Shown one piece after another: positions 7,534 through 16,263 of a stretch of DNA of 24,905 bases. Made by a program: the position numbers and the translations under genes. Position 1 is the stretch's first letter, and each line of letters opens with the position of its first letter. The notes below the pieces were generated by a model, which saw only the letters and a program-made list of their open reading frames with translations, made no database searches and was not told the DNA's origin. Source of the DNA: DASUZB01 sp036377075 (GTDB taxonomy: Bacteria > Actinomycetota > CALGFH01); NCBI GenBank assembly GCA_036377075.1, contig DASUZB010000063.1:1-24905 (forward strand). The letters run 5' to 3'.

Positions 7534-8829
7534 TCAGGCCGGGCCGGCGCCGAGCAGCAGGTCGCGGGCCTCGCCGGCGGTGTAGAGGCTGCCGGTCACC
7601 ACCACCGCCTCGGACTCGCCGGCGCCGTCGACCGCCTGGCGCACCGCGCTGGCGACGTCGGGGGCGGTCTCGGCGGCGAGGCCGAGCGCCTCGGCCTCCT
7701 TGCGCATGCGCTCGACCGTCGCCGCGCGCGGGCTGCGGTTGGTGGTGACCACCAGCCGGCCGGTCGCGGGGGCGAGCTCGGCGAGGATGCCGCGCACGTC
7801 CTTGTCGGCGAGGCAGGCGACCACCAGGGTGCGCCGGTCGACCACGAACTCCTCGAGCAGGGCGGCGGCGAGGGCGCGCGCGCCGTCGGGGTTGTGGGCG
7901 CCGTCGAGCAGCACCAGCGGCTGCCGCGACACCACCTCGAGGCGGCCCGGCGAGGTGACCGCGGCGAAGCCGGCGCGGATGGCGCCGGCGTCCAGCGCCC
8001 GGTCGCCGAGGAACGCCTGCGTGGCGGTGAGCGCGACCGCGGCGTTGTGCGCCTGGTGGCGGCCGTGCAGCGGCAGGAAGACCTCGTCCACCACGCCGGA
8101 CGGCGTGCGCAGGTCGAGGATCTGGCCGCCGACGGCGGTGCGGCGCCGCTCGCACCCGAAGTCGCGCTCCTCCAGCAGCAGCCGCGCGCCGACCGCGGCG
8201 GCGCGCTCCTCGAGCACGGCGAGCACGTCGGCGTCCTGTGCCAGGCTGACCACCACCGCGCCCGGCTTGATGATGCCGGCCTTCTCGACCGCGACCTCCG
8301 CCGGGGTGGCGCCGAGCTCCGGGTGGTCGACGCCGACGCGGGTGATCGCCGCCACGTCGCCGTGGACCAGGTTGGTGGCGTCCCAGGTACCGCCCATGCC
8401 GACCTCGACCACCTGGGCGTCGACCGGCAGCTCGGCGAACCAGGTGAAGGCGAGCATCGTCAGCGCCTCGAAGAAGGTCACCGGCTGGTCGTGGGCGCGG
8501 TCCACCTCGGCCAGGTAGGGCTGCAGGTAGGTCCAGGTCTCGGCCAGCTCCTCGCGGCCGATCACCCGGTTGGCCAGCGCCATGCGCTCGCGCACGTCCT
8601 GCAGGTGCGGGCTGGTGTACAGCCCGGCGCCCAGGCCGAACGCGGCCAGCAGGGAGGTGACCATGCGGGCGCTGGTGGTCTTGCCGTTGGTGCCGGTGAG
8701 GTGGACCGCCGGCGCGGTCCGCTCCGGGTGGTCGAGCAGCTCGGCGAGGTGCGCGACGCGCTCCAGGCTCGGCCCGAGCTTGCCCGGCATGCGGGCGTAC
8801 AACGTCTCGACGGCCTCGCGGTAGTCCAT
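7534..8829 (-). CDS. folC: Bifunctional folylpolyglutamate/dihydrofolate synthase
   Basis: A 431-residue Mur-ligase-family enzyme that adds glutamate to (dihydro)folates using ATP. The P-loop TGTNGKTT (45-52), YTSPHL (71-76), EVGMGGTWDATN (142-153; the GTWDATN version is typical of actinobacteria), the KAGIIKPG segment with the likely carbamylated Lys183, and DGAHNPDGA (309-317, C-terminal domain) are all visible. The length is normal. The ATG at 8829 has GAGGAG nine bases upstream. It follows valS by 72 bases, so the two are probably co-transcribed. Dihydrofolate synthase activity is assumed from the bacterial family; the sequence alone does not separate it from folylpolyglutamate synthase activity. 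Confidence 0.94.
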   Translation of the reverse strand: MDYREAVETLYARMPGKLGPSLERVAHLAELLDHPERTAPAVHLTGTNGKTTSARMVTSLLAAFGLGAGLYTSPHLQDVRERMALANRVIGREELAETWTYLQPYLAEVDRAHDQPVTFFEALTMLAFTWFAELPVDAQVVEVGMGGTWDATNLVHGDVAAITRVGVDHPELGATPAEVAVEKAGIIKPGAVVVSLAQDADVLAVLEERAAAVGARLLLEERDFGCERRRTAVGGQILDLRTPSGVVDEVFLPLHGRHQAHNAAVALTATQAFLGDRALDAGAIRAGFAAVTSPGRLEVVSRQPLVLLDGAHNPDGARALAAALLEEFVVDRRTLVVACLADKDVRGILAELAPATGRLVVTTNRSPRAATVERMRKEAEALGLAAETAPDVASAVRQAVDGAGESEAVVVTGSLYTAGEARDLLLGAGPA

Positions 8830-8901
8830 GACCTGTTGCTCCTCGATCGATCGTCGTTCCCCCGCCAGAGCAGCAGGCAGGTCGCCCCCGGCCCGGTGGG
8901 C

Positions 8902-11556
8902 TCAGCCCAGCTCGGCGAGCTGGGCCTCGACCTTGGCCCTGGCCTCGTCGACCTCGGCCAGCCGGGCGCGGGCCTTGTCCACCACCGCGGCCGGGGCGCG
9001 CTCCACGAACGCGGGGTTGGCCAGCTTACCGACGGCCCGGGTGCGCTCGCTGTCGAGCGTCTCCAGCTCGCGCCGCAGCCGCGCGCGCTCCTCGTCGAGG
9101 TCGAGCATGCCCTCGAGCGGCAGGTACAGCTCGGCGCCCGCGGCCAGCAGCTTGGCGGTCGGGCCGGCGCCGGACGGTGCCGGCCCCACCTCCACCGTAG
9201 CCAGCCTGGCGAGCCGGCGCATGCTGTCCGCCTCGGCGCGGAACAGCTCGCCCTGCTCGGCGTCCGCCGGCGTCAGGGTGAGCCGCGGCCGCCGGCCCGG
9301 CGGCACCCCGTGCTCGGCCCGGAAGCGGCGCACGGCGGTGATCACCTCCTGCAACGCGGCCATCCCGGCCTCGGCCCGCTCGTCGCGGTCGCCGGGCCGC
9401 TCGGCCGGCCAGGGGCCCCGCACGATCGTGTCGGCGCCGAAGGCGCGGGCCAGCTCCTCGGTCACGAACGGCATCACCGGGTGGAGCAGGCGCACGACCA
9501 CGTCGATCGCGTAGGTCAGGGTCTCGGCCACCTGGCGGGCGCCGTCGCCGCCGGCGGCCAGCCGCGGCTTGGCCAGCTCCACCGCCCAGTCGGCCAGCTC
9601 GCTCCAGCTGAAGGCGAACAGCAGCCGGGCGGCCTCGGCCGGGTCGTAGCCCTCGTACGCGGCGCTGGCCGCCGCCCTGGTGTCCTCCAGGCGGGAGAGC
9701 AGCCAGCGGTCCGCCAGCCCCGCCGGCTCGGGTGGCTGCGGCGTCCCGTCCCCCGGGGAGAGGCCGGCCTCCGCGCGGGCCGACAGTACGAACCGGCCAA
9801 GGTTCCAGAGCTTGTTGGCGAAGTTGCGGGCGCCCTCCACCCACTCCTCGGCCAGCGGCACGTCCGCGCCGGGGTTGGCGCCGCGGACCAGCGCGAACCG
9901 CAGGGCGTCGGTGCCGTAGCGGTCCATCAGCTCGAGCGGGTCGATCACGTTGCCGAACGACTTGGACATCTTCTTGCCCTCGCGGTCGCGCACCATGCCG
10001 TGGATCGCGACCACGTCGAACGGCGTCGGCGGCTGGAAGTGGCAGCCGAACATCAGCATCCGGGCCACCCAGAAGAAGATGATGTCGTAGCCGGTCACCA
10101 GCACCGAGGTCGGGTAGAAGTCGGCCAGGTCGTCGGTCTGCTCCGGCCAGCCGAGGGTCGAGAACGGCCACAGGCCGCTGGAGAACCAGGTGTCGAGCAC
10201 GTCCTCGTCCTGGCGCAGCTCGGTGGCGCCGCACTCGCCGCACTTGGGCGGGTCCTCGCGGTCGACGGTCACGTGCCCGTCCGGGCAGTACCAGGCGGGG
10301 ATGCGGTGCCCCCACCAGAGCTGCCGCGACACGCACCAGTCGCGGATCGAGTCCATCCAGGCGAAGAAGGTCTTGGCGTAGCGCTCCGGCTCGAAGCGGG
10401 TGCGGCCGCCGCGCACCGCCGCCACCGCCTCGTCGGCGAGCGGCCGGGTGCGCACGAACCACTGCTCCGACAGGCGCGGCTCCACCTCGGTGCGGCAGCG
10501 GTAGCAGTGCCCCACCGCGTGGGGCGCCTGCTCCACCCGCGCCAGCAGGCCCAGCTCGGCGAGCGCGTCCTTGACCGCGCGGCGGGCGGCGAAGCGGTCC
10601 AGGCCGGCGAAGCGCCCGCCGTTGGCGTTGACGATCGCCTCCTCGGTGAAGATGTTCACCTCGGGCAGGCCGTGGCGCTGGCCGATCTCGTGGTCGATGA
10701 GGTCGTGGGCGGGGGTCACCTTGACCGCGCCGGTGCCGAACTCGCGCTCCACCGCCTCGTCGGCCACGATCGGGATCTCGCGGTCCACCAGCGGCAGCCG
10801 CACGGTGCGGCCGACCAGGTGCCGGTAGCGCTCGTCGTCGGGGTGCACCGCCACGGCGGTGTCGCCGAGCATGGTCTCGGCGCGCGAGGTGGCCACCTCG
10901 ATCGAGCCCGACCCGTCGGCCAGCGGGTAGCGCAGCCGGGCGAGCTCGCCGGGCGCCTCCTCGTGCTCCACCTCGATGTCGGACAACGCCGTGAGGCAGC
11001 GCGGGCACCAGTTGATGATCCGCTGGCCCCGGTACACCAGGCCCTGCTCGTAGAGGCTGACGAACACCTCGCGCACCGCCCGCGAGAGGCCCTCGTCCAT
11101 GGTGAAGCGCTCGCGCGACCAGTCCACCGAGTCGCCGAGGCGCTGCATCTGGCCGAGGATGCGACCGCCCGACTCGGTTTTCCACGCCCACACCCGCTCC
11201 ACGAACGCCTCACGGCCGAGGTCGAAGCGGGTCAGGCCCTCCTTGGCCAGCTCCCGCTCGACCACGTTCTGGGTGGCGATGCCGGCGTGGTCCATGCCCG
11301 GCAGCCACAGCACCTCGTAGCCGCGCATGCGGTGGAAGCGGGCCAGGTAGTCCTGGTAGGTGTGGTCGAGGGCGTGGCCGATGTGCAGCGACCCGGTGAC
11401 GTTCGGCGGCGGCAGGGCCATGCTCCAGCGGGGGCGGCCGGAGGCGGCGTCGGCGTGGAACAGGCCGGCGTCCAGCCAGCGCTGGTAGGTCGGCTCCTCC
11501 ACCGCCTTCGGGTCGTACGTCTTGGGCAGCTCGCTGTGCCCTGCTGCGTCGGTCAC
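8902..11556 (-). CDS. valS: Valyl-tRNA synthetase
   Basis: An 884-residue class I aminoacyl-tRNA synthetase that charges tRNA-Val. The Rossmann catalytic core carries PPPNVTGSLHIGHAL (HIGH at 58-61) and GKKMSKSFGN (KMSKS at 529-533). The editing (CP1) domain, about 200-350, includes ATSRAETMLGDTAVAVHP and TPAHDLIDHEIG. The zinc-type cysteine pairs CPRC (about 184-187) and CGEC (about 439-442) are present. The C-terminal 65 residues are the ValRS coiled-coil arm. The GTG at 11556 has AGGAG seven bases upstream. The frame stays open for 111 more codons upstream, but that part is basic, Pro/Arg-rich and unlike ValRS, so it was left out. A long leader with a small ORF and hairpins precedes it. 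Confidence 0.96.
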   Translation of the reverse strand: MTDAAGHSELPKTYDPKAVEEPTYQRWLDAGLFHADAASGRPRWSMALPPPNVTGSLHIGHALDHTYQDYLARFHRMRGYEVLWLPGMDHAGIATQNVVERELAKEGLTRFDLGREAFVERVWAWKTESGGRILGQMQRLGDSVDWSRERFTMDEGLSRAVREVFVSLYEQGLVYRGQRIINWCPRCLTALSDIEVEHEEAPGELARLRYPLADGSGSIEVATSRAETMLGDTAVAVHPDDERYRHLVGRTVRLPLVDREIPIVADEAVEREFGTGAVKVTPAHDLIDHEIGQRHGLPEVNIFTEEAIVNANGGRFAGLDRFAARRAVKDALAELGLLARVEQAPHAVGHCYRCRTEVEPRLSEQWFVRTRPLADEAVAAVRGGRTRFEPERYAKTFFAWMDSIRDWCVSRQLWWGHRIPAWYCPDGHVTVDREDPPKCGECGATELRQDEDVLDTWFSSGLWPFSTLGWPEQTDDLADFYPTSVLVTGYDIIFFWVARMLMFGCHFQPPTPFDVVAIHGMVRDREGKKMSKSFGNVIDPLELMDRYGTDALRFALVRGANPGADVPLAEEWVEGARNFANKLWNLGRFVLSARAEAGLSPGDGTPQPPEPAGLADRWLLSRLEDTRAAASAAYEGYDPAEAARLLFAFSWSELADWAVELAKPRLAAGGDGARQVAETLTYAIDVVVRLLHPVMPFVTEELARAFGADTIVRGPWPAERPGDRDERAEAGMAALQEVITAVRRFRAEHGVPPGRRPRLTLTPADAEQGELFRAEADSMRRLARLATVEVGPAPSGAGPTAKLLAAGAELYLPLEGMLDLDEERARLRRELETLDSERTRAVGKLANPAFVERAPAAVVDKARARLAEVDEARAKVEAQLAELG

Positions 11557-11737
11557 GGGTGGCTCCTGTAGCGTCGTCGCCTGTGGGCTGGCCGGGACGT
11601 GAGCGGCCACCGGTGCCGGCCCCGAGCGCCGGAGGTCCTGGCCCTGCGGCGGGATTGGACGCGCCGCGCGCCTGGTCGCTGGCACGACCTCGGCATGGGG
11701 CGAACTGCGTGGGGCCGGTGCGGACTGGGCTCGGAGG

Positions 11738-11775
11738 CGGGCGCGGTGGGGCGCCCGAGGCCCGGCGGGCGGGCC
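11738..11775 (-). promoter_or_regulatory. Two adjacent GC hairpins in the valS leader
   Basis: On the minus strand, GGCCCG (11770-11775) pairs with CGGGCC (11759-11764) over a five-base loop. Immediately after it CGGGCGC (11751-11757) pairs with GCGCCCG (11738-11744) over a six-base loop. The first begins at the last base of the leader ORF stop codon. The arms share GCCC/GGGC sequence, so alternative pairings are possible. No T-run follows, so this is not a classical terminator. It may act on translation, on Rho access, or not at all. Confidence 0.4.
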
Positions 11776-11837
11776 TAGGCAGGTACTCGCAGGGCGGAGG
11801 CGGTCTGCGCCGCCAGCGTGGCCGCGAACCTGCTCAC
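11775..11837 (-). CDS. Possible 20-residue leader peptide upstream of valS
   Basis: A GTG at 11837 with AAGGGAG four to five bases upstream opens a 20-codon frame (MSRFAATLAAQTASALRVPA) ending in TAG. It lies inside the predicted valS transcript, about 60 nt from the inferred start and 220 nt before valS. Its last four sense codons are CGA GTA CCT GCC. The first three end in A or T, which is rare in this genome, and one is a valine codon. Two GC hairpins begin at its stop codon. This arrangement resembles an attenuation leader for valyl-tRNA sensing, but a single Val codon is weak evidence. It may be a chance frame. Confidence 0.35.
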   Translation of the reverse strand: MSRFAATLAAQTASALRVPA

Positions 11838-11906
11838 GTCGCTCCCTTCGGTGTCCGAACCGGCGGCGGACGCGCCCGCACGGGCGCACCGCGCCTGTCG
11901 AGGTCC

Positions 11907-11935
11907 AGCGTACGGGTCCCGCCCGATCGGCTCAA
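11907..11935 (-). promoter_or_regulatory. Likely sigma-70 promoter of valS-folC
   Basis: On the minus strand, TTGAGC (11930-11935) and TACGCT (11907-11912) are separated by exactly 17 bases. This is the best -35/-10 pair I found in the window. Transcription would begin near 11900, giving valS a leader of roughly 345 nt that contains the small ORF and hairpins. The rest of the 517-base gap between valS and the divergent gene at 12074 shows no other gene. The plus-strand gene must also be transcribed from here, and TATAGG at 11988-11993 is a weak -10 candidate for it. Confidence 0.5.
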
Positions 11936-12073
11936 GCCGCGATCGAGCGACCGGCCGGCGCCGGGATGATCCCTCGCCTCCTGCGCATATAGGGAGAACT
12001 ACGCATGTGTCACACCTAGCGCGAAACTCATACTTCGCTCGGCATCCGTCGACGCCAAAGAAGGGGGCCCCGG

Positions 12074-13723
12074 ATGAGTCTCCGGACGAAGCGAAGGGCA
12101 AGGCTCGCCGTCATCGCCGCGGTGGTGCTCGTGCTGGCCACGCTCGCGGTGGCCACCGCGTCCAGCACCGCCGCGCCGAGCGCCAGCAAGCCGACCAGGC
12201 AGGAGATCGCCCAGCGGCTGCTCGAGGGCCGCCGGCCGCAGTTCATGACGCCGCCGGCGCTGGCGGCGGTCACCAGGATGGCGACCGGGTCCAAGTCGCT
12301 CTCCCCCACCACCCACGACCCGACGGAGGAGGGCCGCCCGGAGGCGGCCGGCGCGAGCGCCAAGGCCGCCACGCACAGCTCGTCGAAGCTGCACAACGTC
12401 CGGGTCAACAACCCGGGCCGCGACCGCCAGTTCATCGACCAGACCACCCAGAGCGAGACCACCATCGCGGTCCACGGCAGCAAGGTGGCCGTCGGCTACA
12501 ACGACTCCCAGCACACCCTGCTGGCCTTCACCGCCGGCAGCAACCTGACCGGCTTCTCGTTCTCCACCAACGGCGGCCGCTCGTTCACCGACGGCGGGGT
12601 CATGCCCAACGCGCCCGGCTACGTGAACCTCGGCGACCCGTGGATGGCCAGCCTCAGGAGCGGGCGCTTCCTCTACGCCACCCTCGCCCAGACCCCCGAG
12701 TTCAACCTCGGCGTCTCGGTGGGCCGCTCCGGCAACGGCGGCCGCACCTGGACCGACCCGGTCGAGGTGTCGCCCAGCGCCGGCACGTTCGTGTATTTCG
12801 GCGACAAGGACGCCGCCACCACCGGCCGCGACCCGCAGGTGGCCAGCCGCGACAACGCCTACGTCGCCTGGGACGACTTCTTCTGCGACCAGAGCCTCAC
12901 CTGCTTCGACGGGCTGCCGGTGGCCCGCTCCACCGACGGCGGCGTGACCTGGCAGGTCAGCTATGCCGACAGGTTCCAGGAAGGCTCCCAGGGCTGCACC
13001 TTCCAGCAGTACATCGGCGCGCAGCCGTTCGTGGACAGCCGCAACGGCACCCTCTACGTGGCCGCCGAGCGCATCCGGGTCGACGACCCGACGTGCTCGG
13101 GCGGTACCGTGGCGTTCAGCCAGTACGTGTTCAAGTCGACCGACGGCGGCGCGACCTTCGGCCCCGGGGTCAAGATCGCCGACGTCACCCCGGCGACGCC
13201 GCAGGGGTTCCTGCCCCTCGGCCCGGGCAAGGCCATGCGCACCATCGAGTTCCCCGTCGTGGCCCGCACCGGCGGCACCCTGTACGCGGCCTGGAACGAC
13301 GGCGGCCAGGGCGCCAGCCACATCCGCCTGGCGACCTCGACCGACGGCGGCGCGACCTGGTCGCTCTCCTGGGCGACCAGCGGCGGCGGCAACGAGCTGC
13401 AGCCGGCCCTGTCCAGCAGCGGCGGCGTGGTCCACCTCGCCTACTACCGCATCGCGCCCAGCAACCTGATCGACGTGCTGCTGCAGGACCGTCGCGGCTC
13501 GACCGTGACCACCACGAGGGTGACCAGCACCTCGTTCCCCGGCGTCCCCAACCTGCCCCAGTTCGACCCGATCATCGCCGACGCCTACATGGGCGACTAC
13601 ATCCAGATCGTGAGCGCCGCCGGCCACGACTACCTGGCCTGGGGCGACAACCGCGACCGGGTCCGGGACTCCCTCTGGGAGGCCGGCCGCAACGACCCCG
13701 ACGTGTTCTTCGCCAGGCGCTAG
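12074..13723 (+). CDS. Secreted Asp-box (sialidase-like) beta-propeller protein
   Basis: A 549-residue protein. It has a basic N-terminus and hydrophobic signal peptide (about 10-28, probable cleavage near 30-35), a low-complexity linker to about 105, then repeated beta-propeller blades. Five Asp-boxes are visible: STNGGRSF (164), SGNGGRTW (219), STDGGVTW (286), STDGGATF (355) and STDGGATW (422). This is the BNR/sialidase fold, but I cannot identify the arginine triad and acid/base residues of true sialidases, so enzyme activity is not claimed. Four cysteines (271, 277, 308, 341) could form disulphides outside the cell. The ATG at 12074 follows AAGGGGG by six bases. It is the only plus-strand gene in an otherwise minus-strand block, with a strong terminator after it. 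Confidence 0.85.
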   Translation: MSLRTKRRARLAVIAAVVLVLATLAVATASSTAAPSASKPTRQEIAQRLLEGRRPQFMTPPALAAVTRMATGSKSLSPTTHDPTEEGRPEAAGASAKAATHSSSKLHNVRVNNPGRDRQFIDQTTQSETTIAVHGSKVAVGYNDSQHTLLAFTAGSNLTGFSFSTNGGRSFTDGGVMPNAPGYVNLGDPWMASLRSGRFLYATLAQTPEFNLGVSVGRSGNGGRTWTDPVEVSPSAGTFVYFGDKDAATTGRDPQVASRDNAYVAWDDFFCDQSLTCFDGLPVARSTDGGVTWQVSYADRFQEGSQGCTFQQYIGAQPFVDSRNGTLYVAAERIRVDDPTCSGGTVAFSQYVFKSTDGGATFGPGVKIADVTPATPQGFLPLGPGKAMRTIEFPVVARTGGTLYAAWNDGGQGASHIRLATSTDGGATWSLSWATSGGGNELQPALSSSGGVVHLAYYRIAPSNLIDVLLQDRRGSTVTTTRVTSTSFPGVPNLPQFDPIIADAYMGDYIQIVSAAGHDYLAWGDNRDRVRDSLWEAGRNDPDVFFARR

Positions 13724-13738
13724 CCAGCCAGCGGGCAT

Positions 13739-13771
13739 GGGCCAGCGCGGCGGTGCCGCGCTGGCCCTTCT
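13739..13771 (+). terminator. Intrinsic terminator after the beta-propeller gene
   Basis: A perfect 12-bp stem (GGGCCAGCGCGG with CCGCGCTGGCCC) with loop CGGTG, followed by TTCTCGT, begins 15 bases after the stop codon. The U-tract is short, as is common in high-GC actinobacteria. Because the next gene converges from the other side, it may act in both directions. A further 14-bp palindrome GGCGGCTAGCCGCC (13775-13788) covers the stop codon of that converging gene. Confidence 0.75.
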
Positions 13772-13779
13772 CGTGGCGG

Positions 13780-14205
13780 CTAGCCGCCGTGGTCGACCAG
13801 CACGTCGGCGAGGAAGCCGACCAGCACGAGCAGCAGGCCGGCGACGCTGAGGACGCCGCCCTGCGAGATCACCGTGGCGCCCCGGCGCTCCTCGACCTCG
13901 CGGCGGGCGCGCATGGCGGGGTCGCGTTCCTCCTCACGGCGGCGCTCGACGGCCGCGCTGCGGCGGCGGGTGCGCGTGAGCGGGCCCATCGGCATGTTCT
14001 GCCAGGTGCCGCCGAAGATCATCCCGACGCCCACGAAGCCGCAGACGAGCACGGCGGTCGGCCCGTAGCGGCGCCCGAGCAGCCAGGCGAGCAGCACGGC
14101 GGCGAGCAGGCAGCCGGCGGCGGCGATCACGGTCAGCTCGGCGACGCGCAGCAACCCGTCGCCGAGCTGCCTGGCGGCGATCCGCAGCGAGCTCCGCTCG
14201 GCCAT
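13780..14205 (-). CDS. Small membrane protein of unknown function
   Basis: A 141-residue protein. Two adjacent hydrophobic segments (about 20-44 and 49-68) are followed by a very basic and charged region (about 76-108, RRRSAAVERRREEERD type) and a third hydrophobic helix (about 115-135). No known family is recognised. It starts five bases after the clpX stop codon without a clear ribosome site, so it is probably translated by coupling to clpX and belongs to the same transcript. It ends at the convergent terminator region. The charged loop between helices could be cytoplasmic. A link to ClpX function is possible only by position. Confidence 0.7.
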   Translation of the reverse strand: MAERSSLRIAARQLGDGLLRVAELTVIAAAGCLLAAVLLAWLLGRRYGPTAVLVCGFVGVGMIFGGTWQNMPMGPLTRTRRRSAAVERRREEERDPAMRARREVEERRGATVISQGGVLSVAGLLLVLVGFLADVLVDHGG

Positions 14206-14210
14206 CTACG

Positions 14211-15491
<1,281 letters not shown>

Positions 15492-15581
15492 CTGCTCAAG
15501 TCTCCCCGTGCGGTGTCCCGCTTGTGCTCGCTGGAGGGTACGCGCCAGTCGTGACCGACCGCCAGCGCTACCCCCGGACCG

Positions 15582-16223
15582 TCAGCGACCCCCGTTGGCG
15601 GCCGCGGCGACCAGTTCGTCGGCCGTTCGCCGGCTCTCGATGATGTCGTCGATGAGCCCGTACGCCTTTGCTTCCTCCGCCGTCATGATGAAGTCCCGGT
15701 CGGTGTCGCGCGAGACCTTGTCCACCGACTGGCCGGTGTGCGTCGCCAGGATCTCGTCGAGCATGCGCCGCATGCGCAGGATCTCCCTGGCCTGGATCTC
15801 GATGTCGACGCTCTGGCCCTCGGCGCCGCCGGAGGGCTGGTGGATCAGGATGCGGGAGTGCGGCAGGCCGAAGCGCTTGCCCTTGGTGCCGGCGGCCAGC
15901 AGCACCGCGGCCGCCGAGGCGGCCTGGCCCATGCAGATGGTGACCATGTCCGGCTTGATGTACTGCATCGTGTCGTAGACCGCCAGCAGTGAAGTTACCG
16001 AGCCGCCCGGCGAGTTGATGTAGAGGTTGATGTCCCGCTCCGGGTCCTCGCTCTCGAGGTGGAGCAGCTGGGCCATCACCAGGTTCGCGACGGTGTCGTC
16101 CAGGGGGGTGCCGAGGAAGACGATGCGCTCCTTGAGGAGCCGCGAGTAGATGTCGAACGAGCGTTCCCCACGGCTGGTCTGCTCGACGACGACCGGAACG
16201 AGGTAGTCGGAGACTGGCTGCAT
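15582..16223 (-). CDS. clpP: ATP-dependent Clp protease proteolytic subunit ClpP
   Basis: A 213-residue serine protease that forms the barrel of ClpXP. The catalytic residues are Ser103 (GQAASAAAVLL), His128 (SRILIHQPSGG) and probably Asp177 (RDTDRDFIM). The SPGGSV oxyanion-region motif is at 71-76. The ATG at 16223 has AAGGAG eight bases upstream, so an in-frame GTG eight codons earlier was not used. There is only one clpP between tig and clpX, whereas Streptomyces and Mycobacterium have two (clpP1 clpP2) there. Either a second copy lies elsewhere, or this organism makes a single-type ClpP ring. The gap to tig is 40 bases. Confidence 0.97.
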   Translation of the reverse strand: MQPVSDYLVPVVVEQTSRGERSFDIYSRLLKERIVFLGTPLDDTVANLVMAQLLHLESEDPERDINLYINSPGGSVTSLLAVYDTMQYIKPDMVTICMGQAASAAAVLLAAGTKGKRFGLPHSRILIHQPSGGAEGQSVDIEIQAREILRMRRMLDEILATHTGQSVDKVSRDTDRDFIMTAEEAKAYGLIDDIIESRRTADELVAAAANGGR

Positions 16224-16263
16224 CGTCGCTACTCCTTGAGCTTGCACCTGGAGCCTCGAAGCC

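Noticed and set aside
7501..11571. A 1356-codon plus-strand open frame opposite folC and valS
   Set aside because: It is antisense to two clear enzymes. Its composition (His/Ala/Arg/Gly-rich, no domain) is typical of mirror frames in very GC-rich DNA.
11557..11889. A 111-residue N-terminal extension of ValRS
   Set aside because: Unlike any ValRS, basic and Pro-rich. The GTG at 11556 has AGGAG at the right distance.
11557..11907. T-box riboswitch in the valS leader
   Set aside because: No TGGNACC antiterminator bulge followed by CGCGG was found. The nearest match (CGGCACCGG) lacks the T needed to pair with the tRNA CCA end. An Infernal search with the T-box model would settle it.
13780..14205. 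Link of the small membrane protein to a known Clp adaptor
   Set aside because: Only position supports it; no adaptor motif is seen and the protein is mostly membrane helices.
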